From assembly GCA_001769215.1 (NCBI GenBank), contig MEOL01000017.1:62001-126000 (forward strand): a stretch of DNA of 64,000 nucleotides. Direction: 5' to 3'. A model generated the notes under the pieces. It worked only from the letters and a program-made list of their open reading frames with translations. It did not search any database and had not been told where the DNA came from. Source of the DNA: Bacteroidetes bacterium GWF2_41_31 (GTDB taxonomy: Bacteria; Bacteroidota; Bacteroidia; Bacteroidales; F082). The translations under genes were made by a program, and so were the position numbers. Of the stretch, positions 7,747-15,825 are shown piece after piece (position 1 is the stretch's first letter; every line of letters starts with the position of its first letter).

Positions 7747-9930
7747 ATGAATCCATTATCAAAAACGACCGCCAACCAGGTTACTGACAGTTTACTGAAC
7801 AGTTACGGACAGGTGTTTTTTTCCAGGAACAAGGTGTTTGCCATCATTCTGATTGTGGTTTCCTTTTTTGATATGTATACAGGAATTGCAGGTCTGGCGG
7901 CAGTATTCACGGCCAATGGAGCTGCTTTGCTGATGGGGATGAACCGCGAGAAAATCAGGACCGGAGCCTATGGGTTTAATGCCCTGATGGTGGGGCTGGG
8001 AATTGGCATCAACTACCAGCCCACAGCCGAGTTTTATTTGATTTTGGTTTCCATTTCGTTGCTCACCCTGTTTATCACCATTGGCCTTGAAGGCGTGTTG
8101 GGGAAATATGGCCTGCCCTATTTAAGCATTCCGTTTTTGTTCGGGATCTGGTTTGTGATTATTGCCACCAAAGGTTATTCGGAACTCACCGTGAGCGAGC
8201 GTGGTGTTTATTACCTCAACGATATGTATGCCATCGGCGGAATGCCCATGGTACGATTATACGAATGGTTCAACAACCTGGGAATGCCCGAAACGCTTCG
8301 GATTTATTTTAAATCGCTGAGTGCCATCTTGTTTCAGTACCATTTGTTTGCCGGCTTGCTGCTGGCTGTGGGATTGATCTATTATTCACGCATTGCCTTT
8401 TTGATGTCGCTGATTGGATTTTATTCAGCATTTGCATTTTACAAAATCATTGGTGCCAACATCAGCGAACTGAATTACAGTTACATCGGGTTTAACTATA
8501 TTCTTACGGCCATCGCGGTTGGAGGTTTTTTTATAGTCCCCTCAAAAAGGGCTACTATGTGGGTCATCTTTCTTACTCCGTTGGTGGCCATCACGCTCAA
8601 CGGAACTGCTTTTGTGTTTGTCAATTTTGGACTTTCGGTGTATTCGCTGCCCTTTAACCTGATTGTTATCTTGTTTTTGTATGTGTTAAAGTTCAGGGAG
8701 CGGCATCTCGACAAGCTTACACCTGTGCTGATACCCCTATATTCACCCGAAAAAAACGCTTACGGCCACACCAGTTATATGAAGCGCTTCGGAACTCTGC
8801 CCTGGTTTTCGGTTAAATTACCCTTTTGGGGAGAGTGGAAAATCACCCAGTCGCATGATGGCGAAATTACCCACCGCGAAGAATGGCGTCATGCCTTTGA
8901 TTTTGAAATTGTGGATGATGAAGGCAAGACCTACGAAGGTGAAGGCCTGCATGCCGGGGATTATTACTGCTTTGGTAAGCCGGTTACGGCACCCGCTGAT
9001 GGAGTTGTAGAAGAGATTGAAAATGAGGTGGCCGACAACGCGGTTGGTGATATCAATATGGAGAAAAACTGGGGAAACAGCATTGTAATCAAGCATGGCG
9101 ATCATTTCTACTCGCAGGTCAGCCACCTGAAAAAGGGAAGCCTGACTATAGCCGTGGGGCAAACCGTGAAACAAGGTGAAAAAATCGCCCTTTGCGGGAA
9201 TTCAGGCAGATCGCCCTATCCACATCTGCACCTGCAATTCCAGGCTACACCCTATATCGGATCGCACACCCTGAGCTATCCATTTTCATCGTATGTGGTG
9301 AGGGAAAACGGGAATTTTGAATACAACACAGCCCGGATACCAAACAATAAACAACTGGTATCCAATGCCGTTCCGGATATCACCTTACAACATGCCTTTC
9401 ATTTGATTCCTGGTGCAACGCTGGAGTTTAACGTAAATGAGGAAATTTTCGTTTGGGAGGTGGAGTCGGACCCCTATAACAACACCTATATCCAATGTAC
9501 CAACTCAGGATCACGGGCCTGGTTTAAAAAGGGTGTAGACGTGTTTTACTTTACAGGATACGAGGGCAAAAAAGATACACTGTTGTATTATTTCTATCTG
9601 GCTGCCTTTAAGGTCTCCATTTCATTCTATAAAAAACTGGAGCTTTCCGATCAATATCCACTGACTATTTTCCCCAACCGCTGGATACAGGGAATACAGG
9701 ATTTTGCGATCCCATTTGTTAAGTTTCTGCGCGCTGATTATTTACTGGTTTACGATCAACTCGACGACCAGATGACCAACCGCAAGGTCGTACTGAAGTC
9801 GACAGCCACTTTTGGGGTCGGGCAAACCATCCGGCAACAATACCAATTCAAAATGGAATGTAACGCACGCGGACTGGTTCGCTTTGAGGTAAATACAGGT
9901 AAAAACGTGATCATCGCTGAAAAGCAATAG
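7747..9930 (+). CDS. Fusion of urea-transporter-like membrane domain and M23 metallopeptidase domain
   Basis: This 727-residue protein has two recognisable halves. Residues about 1-315 are a polytopic membrane domain of roughly ten helices. It carries two urea-transporter-like signatures, GLPYLSIPFLFGIW near 122 and YSLPFNLIVILFLY near 300. Residues about 375-510 form a LytM/M23-type metallopeptidase domain: H382-A-F-D385 supplies the first zinc ligands, and H493-L-H495 the last pair. Between them, PVTAPADGVVEEIE and WGNSIVIKHG match the usual strands. The C-terminal 200 residues have no recognised domain. M23 enzymes cleave peptidoglycan cross-links or act as scaffolds; an intact HxH suggests activity. 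The domain would face the periplasm. The gene sits 24 bases after the decarboxylase and 13 before an outer-membrane protein. Confidence 0.85.
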   Translation: MNPLSKTTANQVTDSLLNSYGQVFFSRNKVFAIILIVVSFFDMYTGIAGLAAVFTANGAALLMGMNREKIRTGAYGFNALMVGLGIGINYQPTAEFYLILVSISLLTLFITIGLEGVLGKYGLPYLSIPFLFGIWFVIIATKGYSELTVSERGVYYLNDMYAIGGMPMVRLYEWFNNLGMPETLRIYFKSLSAILFQYHLFAGLLLAVGLIYYSRIAFLMSLIGFYSAFAFYKIIGANISELNYSYIGFNYILTAIAVGGFFIVPSKRATMWVIFLTPLVAITLNGTAFVFVNFGLSVYSLPFNLIVILFLYVLKFRERHLDKLTPVLIPLYSPEKNAYGHTSYMKRFGTLPWFSVKLPFWGEWKITQSHDGEITHREEWRHAFDFEIVDDEGKTYEGEGLHAGDYYCFGKPVTAPADGVVEEIENEVADNAVGDINMEKNWGNSIVIKHGDHFYSQVSHLKKGSLTIAVGQTVKQGEKIALCGNSGRSPYPHLHLQFQATPYIGSHTLSYPFSSYVVRENGNFEYNTARIPNNKQLVSNAVPDITLQHAFHLIPGATLEFNVNEEIFVWEVESDPYNNTYIQCTNSGSRAWFKKGVDVFYFTGYEGKKDTLLYYFYLAAFKVSISFYKKLELSDQYPLTIFPNRWIQGIQDFAIPFVKFLRADYLLVYDQLDDQMTNRKVVLKSTATFGVGQTIRQQYQFKMECNARGLVRFEVNTGKNVIIAEKQ

Positions 9931-9943
9931 CAATCTATTATTT

Positions 9944-11431
9944 ATGATGAACCGCATTTTGTTTACAGCCTTTCTTCTGGTGATCGTTTCAGGACTTCTG
10001 CCTGTGAAATTAAAAGCTGAAAGTAATTTCAGGACTTACGATTCAATTACATATCAGGCCTACATCAACCAAAATTGGCCATTGGTCCTTCAGGTCGGGA
10101 ATGAGGCTATTAGTCACGATTTTGATTATTACTATCTGCGGATGCGCATGGGTGCAGCGGCCTATGAATTAAGCTATTTGCCACTGGCCATAGTACATTA
10201 CGAAAAAGCACTTGAATTCAACAACGGCGATCCTACTGCTCAAAAAATACTCTACCATGTATTTCTGGCGATGGGAAAAAATCCACAGGCTTACCGGCTG
10301 ACGAAAATTTTTAACCCTCAGGTAATCGCAGGTCTCAACTACAAAATGAAGTTATCCGAAGCCGCTTATGCGGGAGGAGGGGCTTCTTTTTCAAACAATT
10401 TCGATCGCAACAGCAATACCAGCCTCATAGGAAACGACAACATGATGAGCAGCCAGCTACTTTTTGGGGATAAACAATTTTACTATGGCGGCATTCAGTT
10501 TAATCTGTCGCCATCCCTTGGTTTTTACCTCGAGTACGATCATTTGTCCGTAGATAAACGCACCCGATTTGCCTATGTTGAGGATGAGCTTGAAGTGAGT
10601 TCAATACGCCACGAATCATGGGGTTATCAGTTTGAATACAATACAGCACAACATGTTGTCGAAAAAGAGTTCAACAACAAGCTTCAACAGGATCAACTGT
10701 ATGCCAACCTAAGGCTGCAACTCGAAAAAGGCTGGTCGGTTTCTCTTTTTGGCAACGGGCTATTCATAAAAACCGATCGAATTGAAGTTGAACCTTATGA
10801 AGGAACGTTAACGGATACGCTCGCCTTTATGCCTGATTTCAACGAGGTACAATACTACAACCAAAACTACTTAACCTACCGTTTTAAACAGTTGGATACC
10901 ACATTCTTCAATTATGTGGCAGGTTTTCACCTGACGAAAGATTACAATCAACTGTCCGTTGGATTTACCGGGATCACCTCCAACATTAATGATGCGAAAC
11001 AAAAACAAGTGAGTCTGGATGTGTTTTACTATTTGGGTAGAAGTGTGAATTTTTACGGTATTACCGAAGCCACCTGGATGTATCAAAATTGGTATGGCTA
11101 CAAAACCAACCGATTTATTTTCAGGCAGGTACTGGGTCACAAAATCTTTAAAACATCGTGGCTGGAGGCCGAATATATCCATGGGGACCTCAACAATGCC
11201 AGCATCAAAAGCGGGATGATCGTTTTTAATCATGCCGACAATACCGACTACCGGATGGAAATCATGTTTCATGCAATGTTTGGACAACATCTGGATTTAT
11301 CCATACGTTATCAGTATGTTTCCTTTGCAGGGAATTATTATGAAACCTCGGTAACTTATCCGGGATATATATCAAAACCGTTTGAATATCAGGCACAAAA
11401 TATTATTGGAGGAATAAAATGGACATTTTAA
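9944..11431 (+). CDS. Outer-membrane beta-barrel protein with N-terminal TPR segment
   Basis: The protein has 495 residues and starts with a signal peptide (MMNRILFTAFLLVIVSGLLPVKLKA). Residues about 30-120 form TPR-like helices (MGAAAYELSYLPLAIVHYEKALEFN). From about 160 to the end it shows alternating aromatic beta strands (QFYYGGIQFNLSPSLGFYLEYDH; YANLRLQLEKGWSVSLFGNG) and finishes with IIGGIKWTF. A C-terminal phenylalanine after alternating hydrophobics is the usual outer-membrane barrel signal. It resembles YaiO-like TPR-barrel proteins. In this operon it would give an outer-membrane end to the transporter/peptidase. It overlaps the next TPR gene by 13 bases. Confidence 0.75.
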   Translation: MMNRILFTAFLLVIVSGLLPVKLKAESNFRTYDSITYQAYINQNWPLVLQVGNEAISHDFDYYYLRMRMGAAAYELSYLPLAIVHYEKALEFNNGDPTAQKILYHVFLAMGKNPQAYRLTKIFNPQVIAGLNYKMKLSEAAYAGGGASFSNNFDRNSNTSLIGNDNMMSSQLLFGDKQFYYGGIQFNLSPSLGFYLEYDHLSVDKRTRFAYVEDELEVSSIRHESWGYQFEYNTAQHVVEKEFNNKLQQDQLYANLRLQLEKGWSVSLFGNGLFIKTDRIEVEPYEGTLTDTLAFMPDFNEVQYYNQNYLTYRFKQLDTTFFNYVAGFHLTKDYNQLSVGFTGITSNINDAKQKQVSLDVFYYLGRSVNFYGITEATWMYQNWYGYKTNRFIFRQVLGHKIFKTSWLEAEYIHGDLNNASIKSGMIVFNHADNTDYRMEIMFHAMFGQHLDLSIRYQYVSFAGNYYETSVTYPGYISKPFEYQAQNIIGGIKWTF

Positions 11432-12036
11432 GAAGTATTGTTATCAGTTTGCTGATCATTGTTGGAAGCACCAGTTATGCACAGGACAACATAACGTTGA
11501 TGAATGCGTTTGCAAAATCGTACGAGTTGGAAAACAGCGGCAGTTACGAAGAGGCCATAACCACGTTAAAAGCTGTTTATCAGGAAGATTCATACGAAAT
11601 CAATCTCCGGTTGGGCTGGTTAAATTATCTTTCGGGCTTATTTAGTGAGTCGATGCCCTACTACCAGAAGTGTATTTATTTGCGTCCCATGTCCATTGAA
11701 GCACGGCTGGGAATAGTGTTGCCGGCTTCTTCCATGGGAAACTGGACCCAGGTTGAAAAGCAATACAATGATATCCTGACCATTGATCCTGAAAACAGCC
11801 AGGCCAACTTCCGTCTGGGCATGATCTATTATGGCCGTGAGGATTACACCAAAGCGCTGTCGGTTTTCGAAAAGTTGTTAAACCGGTATCCATTCGATTA
11901 CGACATCATCATGATGACAGCGTGGACGCAACTCCGCAAAAGCGAAACCCGCAAAGCCAAAATCTTGTTTAACAAGGCATTGCTCAACCGACCCAACGAC
12001 TCTTCGGCATTGGAAGGGTTAAAATTGATCAAATAA
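11419..12036 (+). CDS. Periplasmic TPR-repeat protein
   Basis: This 205-residue protein begins with a signal peptide (MDILRSIVISLLIIVGSTSYAQ). About five tetratricopeptide repeats follow, for example YELENSGSYEEAITTLKAVY, WLNYLSGLFSESMPYYQKCI and FRLGMIYYGREDYTKALSVF. TPR proteins act as protein-protein scaffolds. The start codon overlaps the end of the TPR-barrel gene, pointing to coupled translation and probably a physical complex with it. It is the last gene of the six-gene run; the next gene (12152) follows after a 115-base gap and a possible own promoter (TACCTTTA, 12140-12147). Confidence 0.8.
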   Translation: MDILRSIVISLLIIVGSTSYAQDNITLMNAFAKSYELENSGSYEEAITTLKAVYQEDSYEINLRLGWLNYLSGLFSESMPYYQKCIYLRPMSIEARLGIVLPASSMGNWTQVEKQYNDILTIDPENSQANFRLGMIYYGREDYTKALSVFEKLLNRYPFDYDIIMMTAWTQLRKSETRKAKILFNKALLNRPNDSSALEGLKLIK

Positions 12037-12151
12037 ACGAAAGAAGTACCTTAACTTATTTTTAATGGGTTATGGAAATTCGTTGACACTTTTTATCACA
12101 AGCGGAGGTAGTTTGAATAAACCGTTTTGATAATCTGAGTACCTTTACCCC

Positions 12152-12886
12152 ATGAAAATTACCACACTTCCTTTTGCCGGATCGGTGTTACCTAAGGATA
12201 TTAACGACAAAACCGTTGTGGTAATTGATGTGCTCAGGGCTACTTCCACCATGATTACGGCGTTGATGCATGGTGCAAAGCAGATAATTCCTGTAGTTGA
12301 TATTAAAAATGCCTTTGATTTAAAAAAACAATTTAGCCCCGGGGAGGTTCTCTTGTGCGGGGAGCGCGATGCAAGGATCATCCCGGGCTTTGACCTTGGA
12401 AACTCCCCTTTGGAATATACTATCGAAAAGGTTCATGGCAAAACACTGATCATTTCGACCACCAATGGCACAAAAACCATTGGAGCTGTCGGGCAGACAA
12501 AAGAATTGTTGCTGGCTTCTTTTATTAATGCCGGAGCCATTGCAAAGCAGTTCCAAAATCAACAGGAAATGGTGCTGTTCTGTTCAGGAACCAACGGGTA
12601 TTTTTCGATAGACGATGCCTTTTGTGCCGGATATATTGCTTCCCGAATCGAAAAAACCACCGCTATCGAAGCCTGCGACCTGACGCGAACCCTTATCCTC
12701 GCCTGGGAAAATTCCATCGAACAATACAGCTCCATCATAAAAAATTGTTTTCATGGAAAGTACTTGATTTCGAAAGGATTTGAGCAAGATGTGGATTATT
12801 GCCTGCAAATAAACCTGACGGAGATGATCCCCGGTTATGATCCCCGCTCGCAATCAATTAGTATTCTTCATCAAGCAACATATTGA
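12152..12886 (+). CDS. comB: ComB-family 2-phosphosulfolactate phosphatase-like protein
   Basis: The 244 residues carry the ComB family landmarks: VVVIDVLRATSTM near residue 25, LCGERDARIIPGFDLGNSP near 70, STTNGTKTI near 110 and FCSGTNGYFSIDDAFCAG near 150. ComB hydrolyses 2-phosphosulfolactate to sulfolactate, a step in coenzyme M synthesis in methanogens and in sulfolactate formation in some bacteria. No other genes of those pathways (ComA, ComC) are in the window, so the physiological substrate here is uncertain. The length is that of the family. The protein looks cytosolic, with no signal peptide. Confidence 0.85.
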   Translation: MKITTLPFAGSVLPKDINDKTVVVIDVLRATSTMITALMHGAKQIIPVVDIKNAFDLKKQFSPGEVLLCGERDARIIPGFDLGNSPLEYTIEKVHGKTLIISTTNGTKTIGAVGQTKELLLASFINAGAIAKQFQNQQEMVLFCSGTNGYFSIDDAFCAGYIASRIEKTTAIEACDLTRTLILAWENSIEQYSSIIKNCFHGKYLISKGFEQDVDYCLQINLTEMIPGYDPRSQSISILHQATY

Positions 12887-12933
12887 ACAATTTTTATGTC
12901 TTCATGACACGAACCAAATATTATCCTGATAAA

Positions 12934-15669
12934 ATGAAAAAAAATATTCTTCTAGTCTTCGTTGCCTTACTCGTAATAACCGCATTTGGTGGGTATTATC
13001 TAATAAATTTCAAACAAAATAAACGACAAGCATACGAAAAAGCGATTCTCGAAAAAGCGCGGCTTTTACCTCAGGCTCCAACAGAAAATAAAAAAGGGGT
13101 TAAATCACCCGATCAACCTGACATGGCTGCCTTTCAGGAATACATCATGACCATGGATCCTGAAACCGGATTGGTTCCAAAAAAATCGCTGTATCCATCC
13201 TATCTGGCTTCCATGGCCATGGAACGAAACAAATCGGCAGGCGATTATACGCCTCCTGTTGAATGGGAAAGTACACAGGCGATGATGGGCGGACGAACCC
13301 GCATGATCATGTTCGATCCCAACGATCCCACCCATGAAAAAGTGTGGGCCGGAGGCGTTACAGGAGGTTTGTGGTATAACTATGAAATTAGCGATGTCAG
13401 CTCGTGGTGGGAGCCTGTGGACGATTTCTGGAGCAGTCTGGCCATCAGTTCCATGGCTTATGATCCCAATAATACGGAAACATTTTACGTGGGTACGGGT
13501 GAGGCGCAAACAGCACGTACCATTTACAGAGAATCATCCGGGGTTGGAGTTGGCATATTTAAAAGCACCGATGCCGGTGAAACCTGGGAATTGTTGTTCT
13601 CTACTGATAAATTCGATTATATCACCGATATTGCCGTACGCGATGAAAACGGTACCAGTGTAGTATATGCCTGTGTGGCTTCCGGGTTTTATCATGGCGA
13701 AGATTTTCAAAGCCATCCCTCCGATGGTCTTTACAGATCAACAAATGGAGGAGACACATGGACACAAGTCCTTCCAGATATTGCCGGTTCGCCGGGCAAA
13801 CCCTACGCTCCTTCGGATATCGAAATTGGCCCCGATGGCAGGATATTTATCGGAACTATGGAAAACCTTGAGTTAAAAGGCGGGGCCACCATTTTATATT
13901 CTGATAGCGGATTACCCGATAGCTGGATCGTGTATGGGGATTATAATGTAACTATATCAAATGAAGCACAATACAATATCCCGGCACGGACCATTGTGGC
14001 GGTTTCTCCATCAAATCCCAACAGAGTATACGCACAATTCGCCGCCGGGTATACCAATGGTTTTATCTATTACCGGGGTCGGTATATGGTAAAATCGCTG
14101 GATGGCGGTTCGAGTTGGGAGTGGGTGAACCCACCTGCCGATGACTGGTCGACTCTTGCCTGGCATGCTTTTGTACTTCAAGTGGATCCAGTTAACCCTG
14201 AGATTGTTTATACCGGAGGGCTTGATTTGTGGCGATCGGCCAACGGGGGAAATATCTGGAAGCATATAAGCGACTGGTCGTTAATGTATTATGGAGGTGG
14301 AGACGATTATGTCCATGCCGATCAACACAACATCCAGTTTCAGCCCGAATCATATACAAAAGCGCTGTTTTCATCAGATGGAGGAATATTCCTCACCAAC
14401 ACGGCCAACTATTCTTCGCCTGTATTTATTGAGCGGAGCCAGGGCTATAACACCTTGCAGTTTTATTCATGTGCCATCCACCCTCTGGCCAATTTTACCC
14501 AATACCTTGGCGGCCTGCAAGACAACGGAACACTTAAATACAACGGAAGCCCCCTTGACATTAACGACATGATTGATGGAGGAGACGGGGCCTTTTGCTT
14601 CTGGGACGAAGATTCCCCCAATGTTTATATCACTTCGGTATATTACAATAGTTATTCGGCTTGGCGCAATAACAATAACATAGGTTATTTCGGTGGTGGT
14701 TCTGGTACCTTTATTAGTCCGGCCGACTATAATTCATATACCAACACCCTGTATTCAAATGCCACCGATTTCTTTGGCGGATATGCCAATAAACTATTGA
14801 GGGCTTCAGGAATTCCAAATGAAATAAGTAGTCAAATAATTGATATAGGAACCAGTTCAAGTGTTGCCTTTTCGGCTGTAACGAGCAGTAAATACAGTCC
14901 TGAAGGATCAACCAATTTATTTGTTGGTACGCAGGCAGGTTTGTTGTATAAGATCATCAATGCAAGCGATATACCCCAGGCTGTTGAGATTGGATCTACA
15001 TCATTCCCCACTGCCAATATATCATGTATTGCCCTGGGTGCTTCTGAAGATGTTTTATTGGTCACGTTCTCCAACTACAGTGTTTCGTCGGTATGGCTTA
15101 CGATGGATGGAGGAGCCACATGGCAGGAAAAAGAAACCAACCTTCCCGACATGCCCATTCGTTGGGCGTTGTTCCATCCCGAAAACGAGGGCCAGATCAT
15201 GCTGGCTACCGAATTGGGTATTTGGGCCACCAATACCCTGACCGAACCCGAAACAGAGTGGTCTCCTGCTAACCTGGGTATGGGGAATGTTAGGGTTGAT
15301 ATGCTGAAGTTGCGTGCCGCTGACAATGTGGTGCTGGCTGCCAGTCATGGAAGGGGTTTATTTACTGCACCTTATGAAAAAGATCTATATGTTTCCATAA
15401 ACGATTTTCAATCTCACCAATCGCTATTAACACTCTATCCCAATCCCGCGAGTACAGTTGTTACTTTAAAATGGCCATCGAACAGCCAAACAACTGCCAT
15501 CATCAGGGTAACTGATTTAAGTGGTAAAACTATTTTTCAAGAGCAGATACAGGTAAGCGAGTTAAACACACAATTTACTATCGATGTTACCGGTTATACA
15601 CAAGGGACTTACCTGGTGAGCCTCACACTAGATAAAGAGGTGTATACTGAAAAGCTGGTGATTAACTAA
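12934..15669 (+). CDS. T9SS-secreted Asp-box (sortilin/VPS10-like) repeat protein
   Basis: I prefer the ATG at 12934 because it begins a membrane/signal segment (MKKNILLVFVALLVITAFGGYYL). An ATG at 12883 would overlap comB and add 17 residues. The 911-residue product carries many Asp-box motifs (STDAGETWELL, STNGGDTWTQV, SLDGGSSWEWV, TMDGGATWQEK) spread along a 10-bladed-propeller-sized region, as in sortilin and BNR/xyloglucanase-like proteins. The last 80 residues are a T9SS type A sorting domain (LYPNPASTVVTLKW ... ISGKT-like turn, ending EKLVIN). I expect secretion or attachment to the cell surface. Catalytic acids of a glycosidase are not evident, so binding and hydrolysis are both possible. 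A terminator follows at 15668-15690. Confidence 0.85.
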   Translation: MKKNILLVFVALLVITAFGGYYLINFKQNKRQAYEKAILEKARLLPQAPTENKKGVKSPDQPDMAAFQEYIMTMDPETGLVPKKSLYPSYLASMAMERNKSAGDYTPPVEWESTQAMMGGRTRMIMFDPNDPTHEKVWAGGVTGGLWYNYEISDVSSWWEPVDDFWSSLAISSMAYDPNNTETFYVGTGEAQTARTIYRESSGVGVGIFKSTDAGETWELLFSTDKFDYITDIAVRDENGTSVVYACVASGFYHGEDFQSHPSDGLYRSTNGGDTWTQVLPDIAGSPGKPYAPSDIEIGPDGRIFIGTMENLELKGGATILYSDSGLPDSWIVYGDYNVTISNEAQYNIPARTIVAVSPSNPNRVYAQFAAGYTNGFIYYRGRYMVKSLDGGSSWEWVNPPADDWSTLAWHAFVLQVDPVNPEIVYTGGLDLWRSANGGNIWKHISDWSLMYYGGGDDYVHADQHNIQFQPESYTKALFSSDGGIFLTNTANYSSPVFIERSQGYNTLQFYSCAIHPLANFTQYLGGLQDNGTLKYNGSPLDINDMIDGGDGAFCFWDEDSPNVYITSVYYNSYSAWRNNNNIGYFGGGSGTFISPADYNSYTNTLYSNATDFFGGYANKLLRASGIPNEISSQIIDIGTSSSVAFSAVTSSKYSPEGSTNLFVGTQAGLLYKIINASDIPQAVEIGSTSFPTANISCIALGASEDVLLVTFSNYSVSSVWLTMDGGATWQEKETNLPDMPIRWALFHPENEGQIMLATELGIWATNTLTEPETEWSPANLGMGNVRVDMLKLRAADNVVLAASHGRGLFTAPYEKDLYVSINDFQSHQSLLTLYPNPASTVVTLKWPSNSQTTAIIRVTDLSGKTIFQEQIQVSELNTQFTIDVTGYTQGTYLVSLTLDKEVYTEKLVIN

Positions 15670-15690
15670 AACCCCCCGATCAGGGGTTTT
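15668..15690 (+). terminator. Symmetric terminator hairpin
   Basis: AAAACCCC pairs with GGGGTTTT across a seven-base loop, overlapping the stop codon of the Asp-box gene. It is a perfect 8-bp stem with T residues on the 3' side. Confidence 0.7.
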
Positions 15691-15797
15691 GGACGTTTCA
15701 TAGTTGTTTGTGCGTGGCAAAAGCCCCGGCAATTGAGCTTGGCTTATTAAAATGAAAGATGTTTCAGATTTATACAAATTTCTGCCTCCTTGCGTTA

Positions 15798-15805
15798 TAC
15801 CTTTG
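15798..15805 (+). promoter_or_regulatory. Putative -7 promoter box (TACCTTTG) for PBP1A
   Basis: An exact TAnnTTTG match 20 bases before the ATG at 15826. It lies downstream of the alternative upstream start at 15790 and so rules that start out. Confidence 0.45.
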
Positions 15806-15825
15806 CAAATTCATTCCCCTCAACC

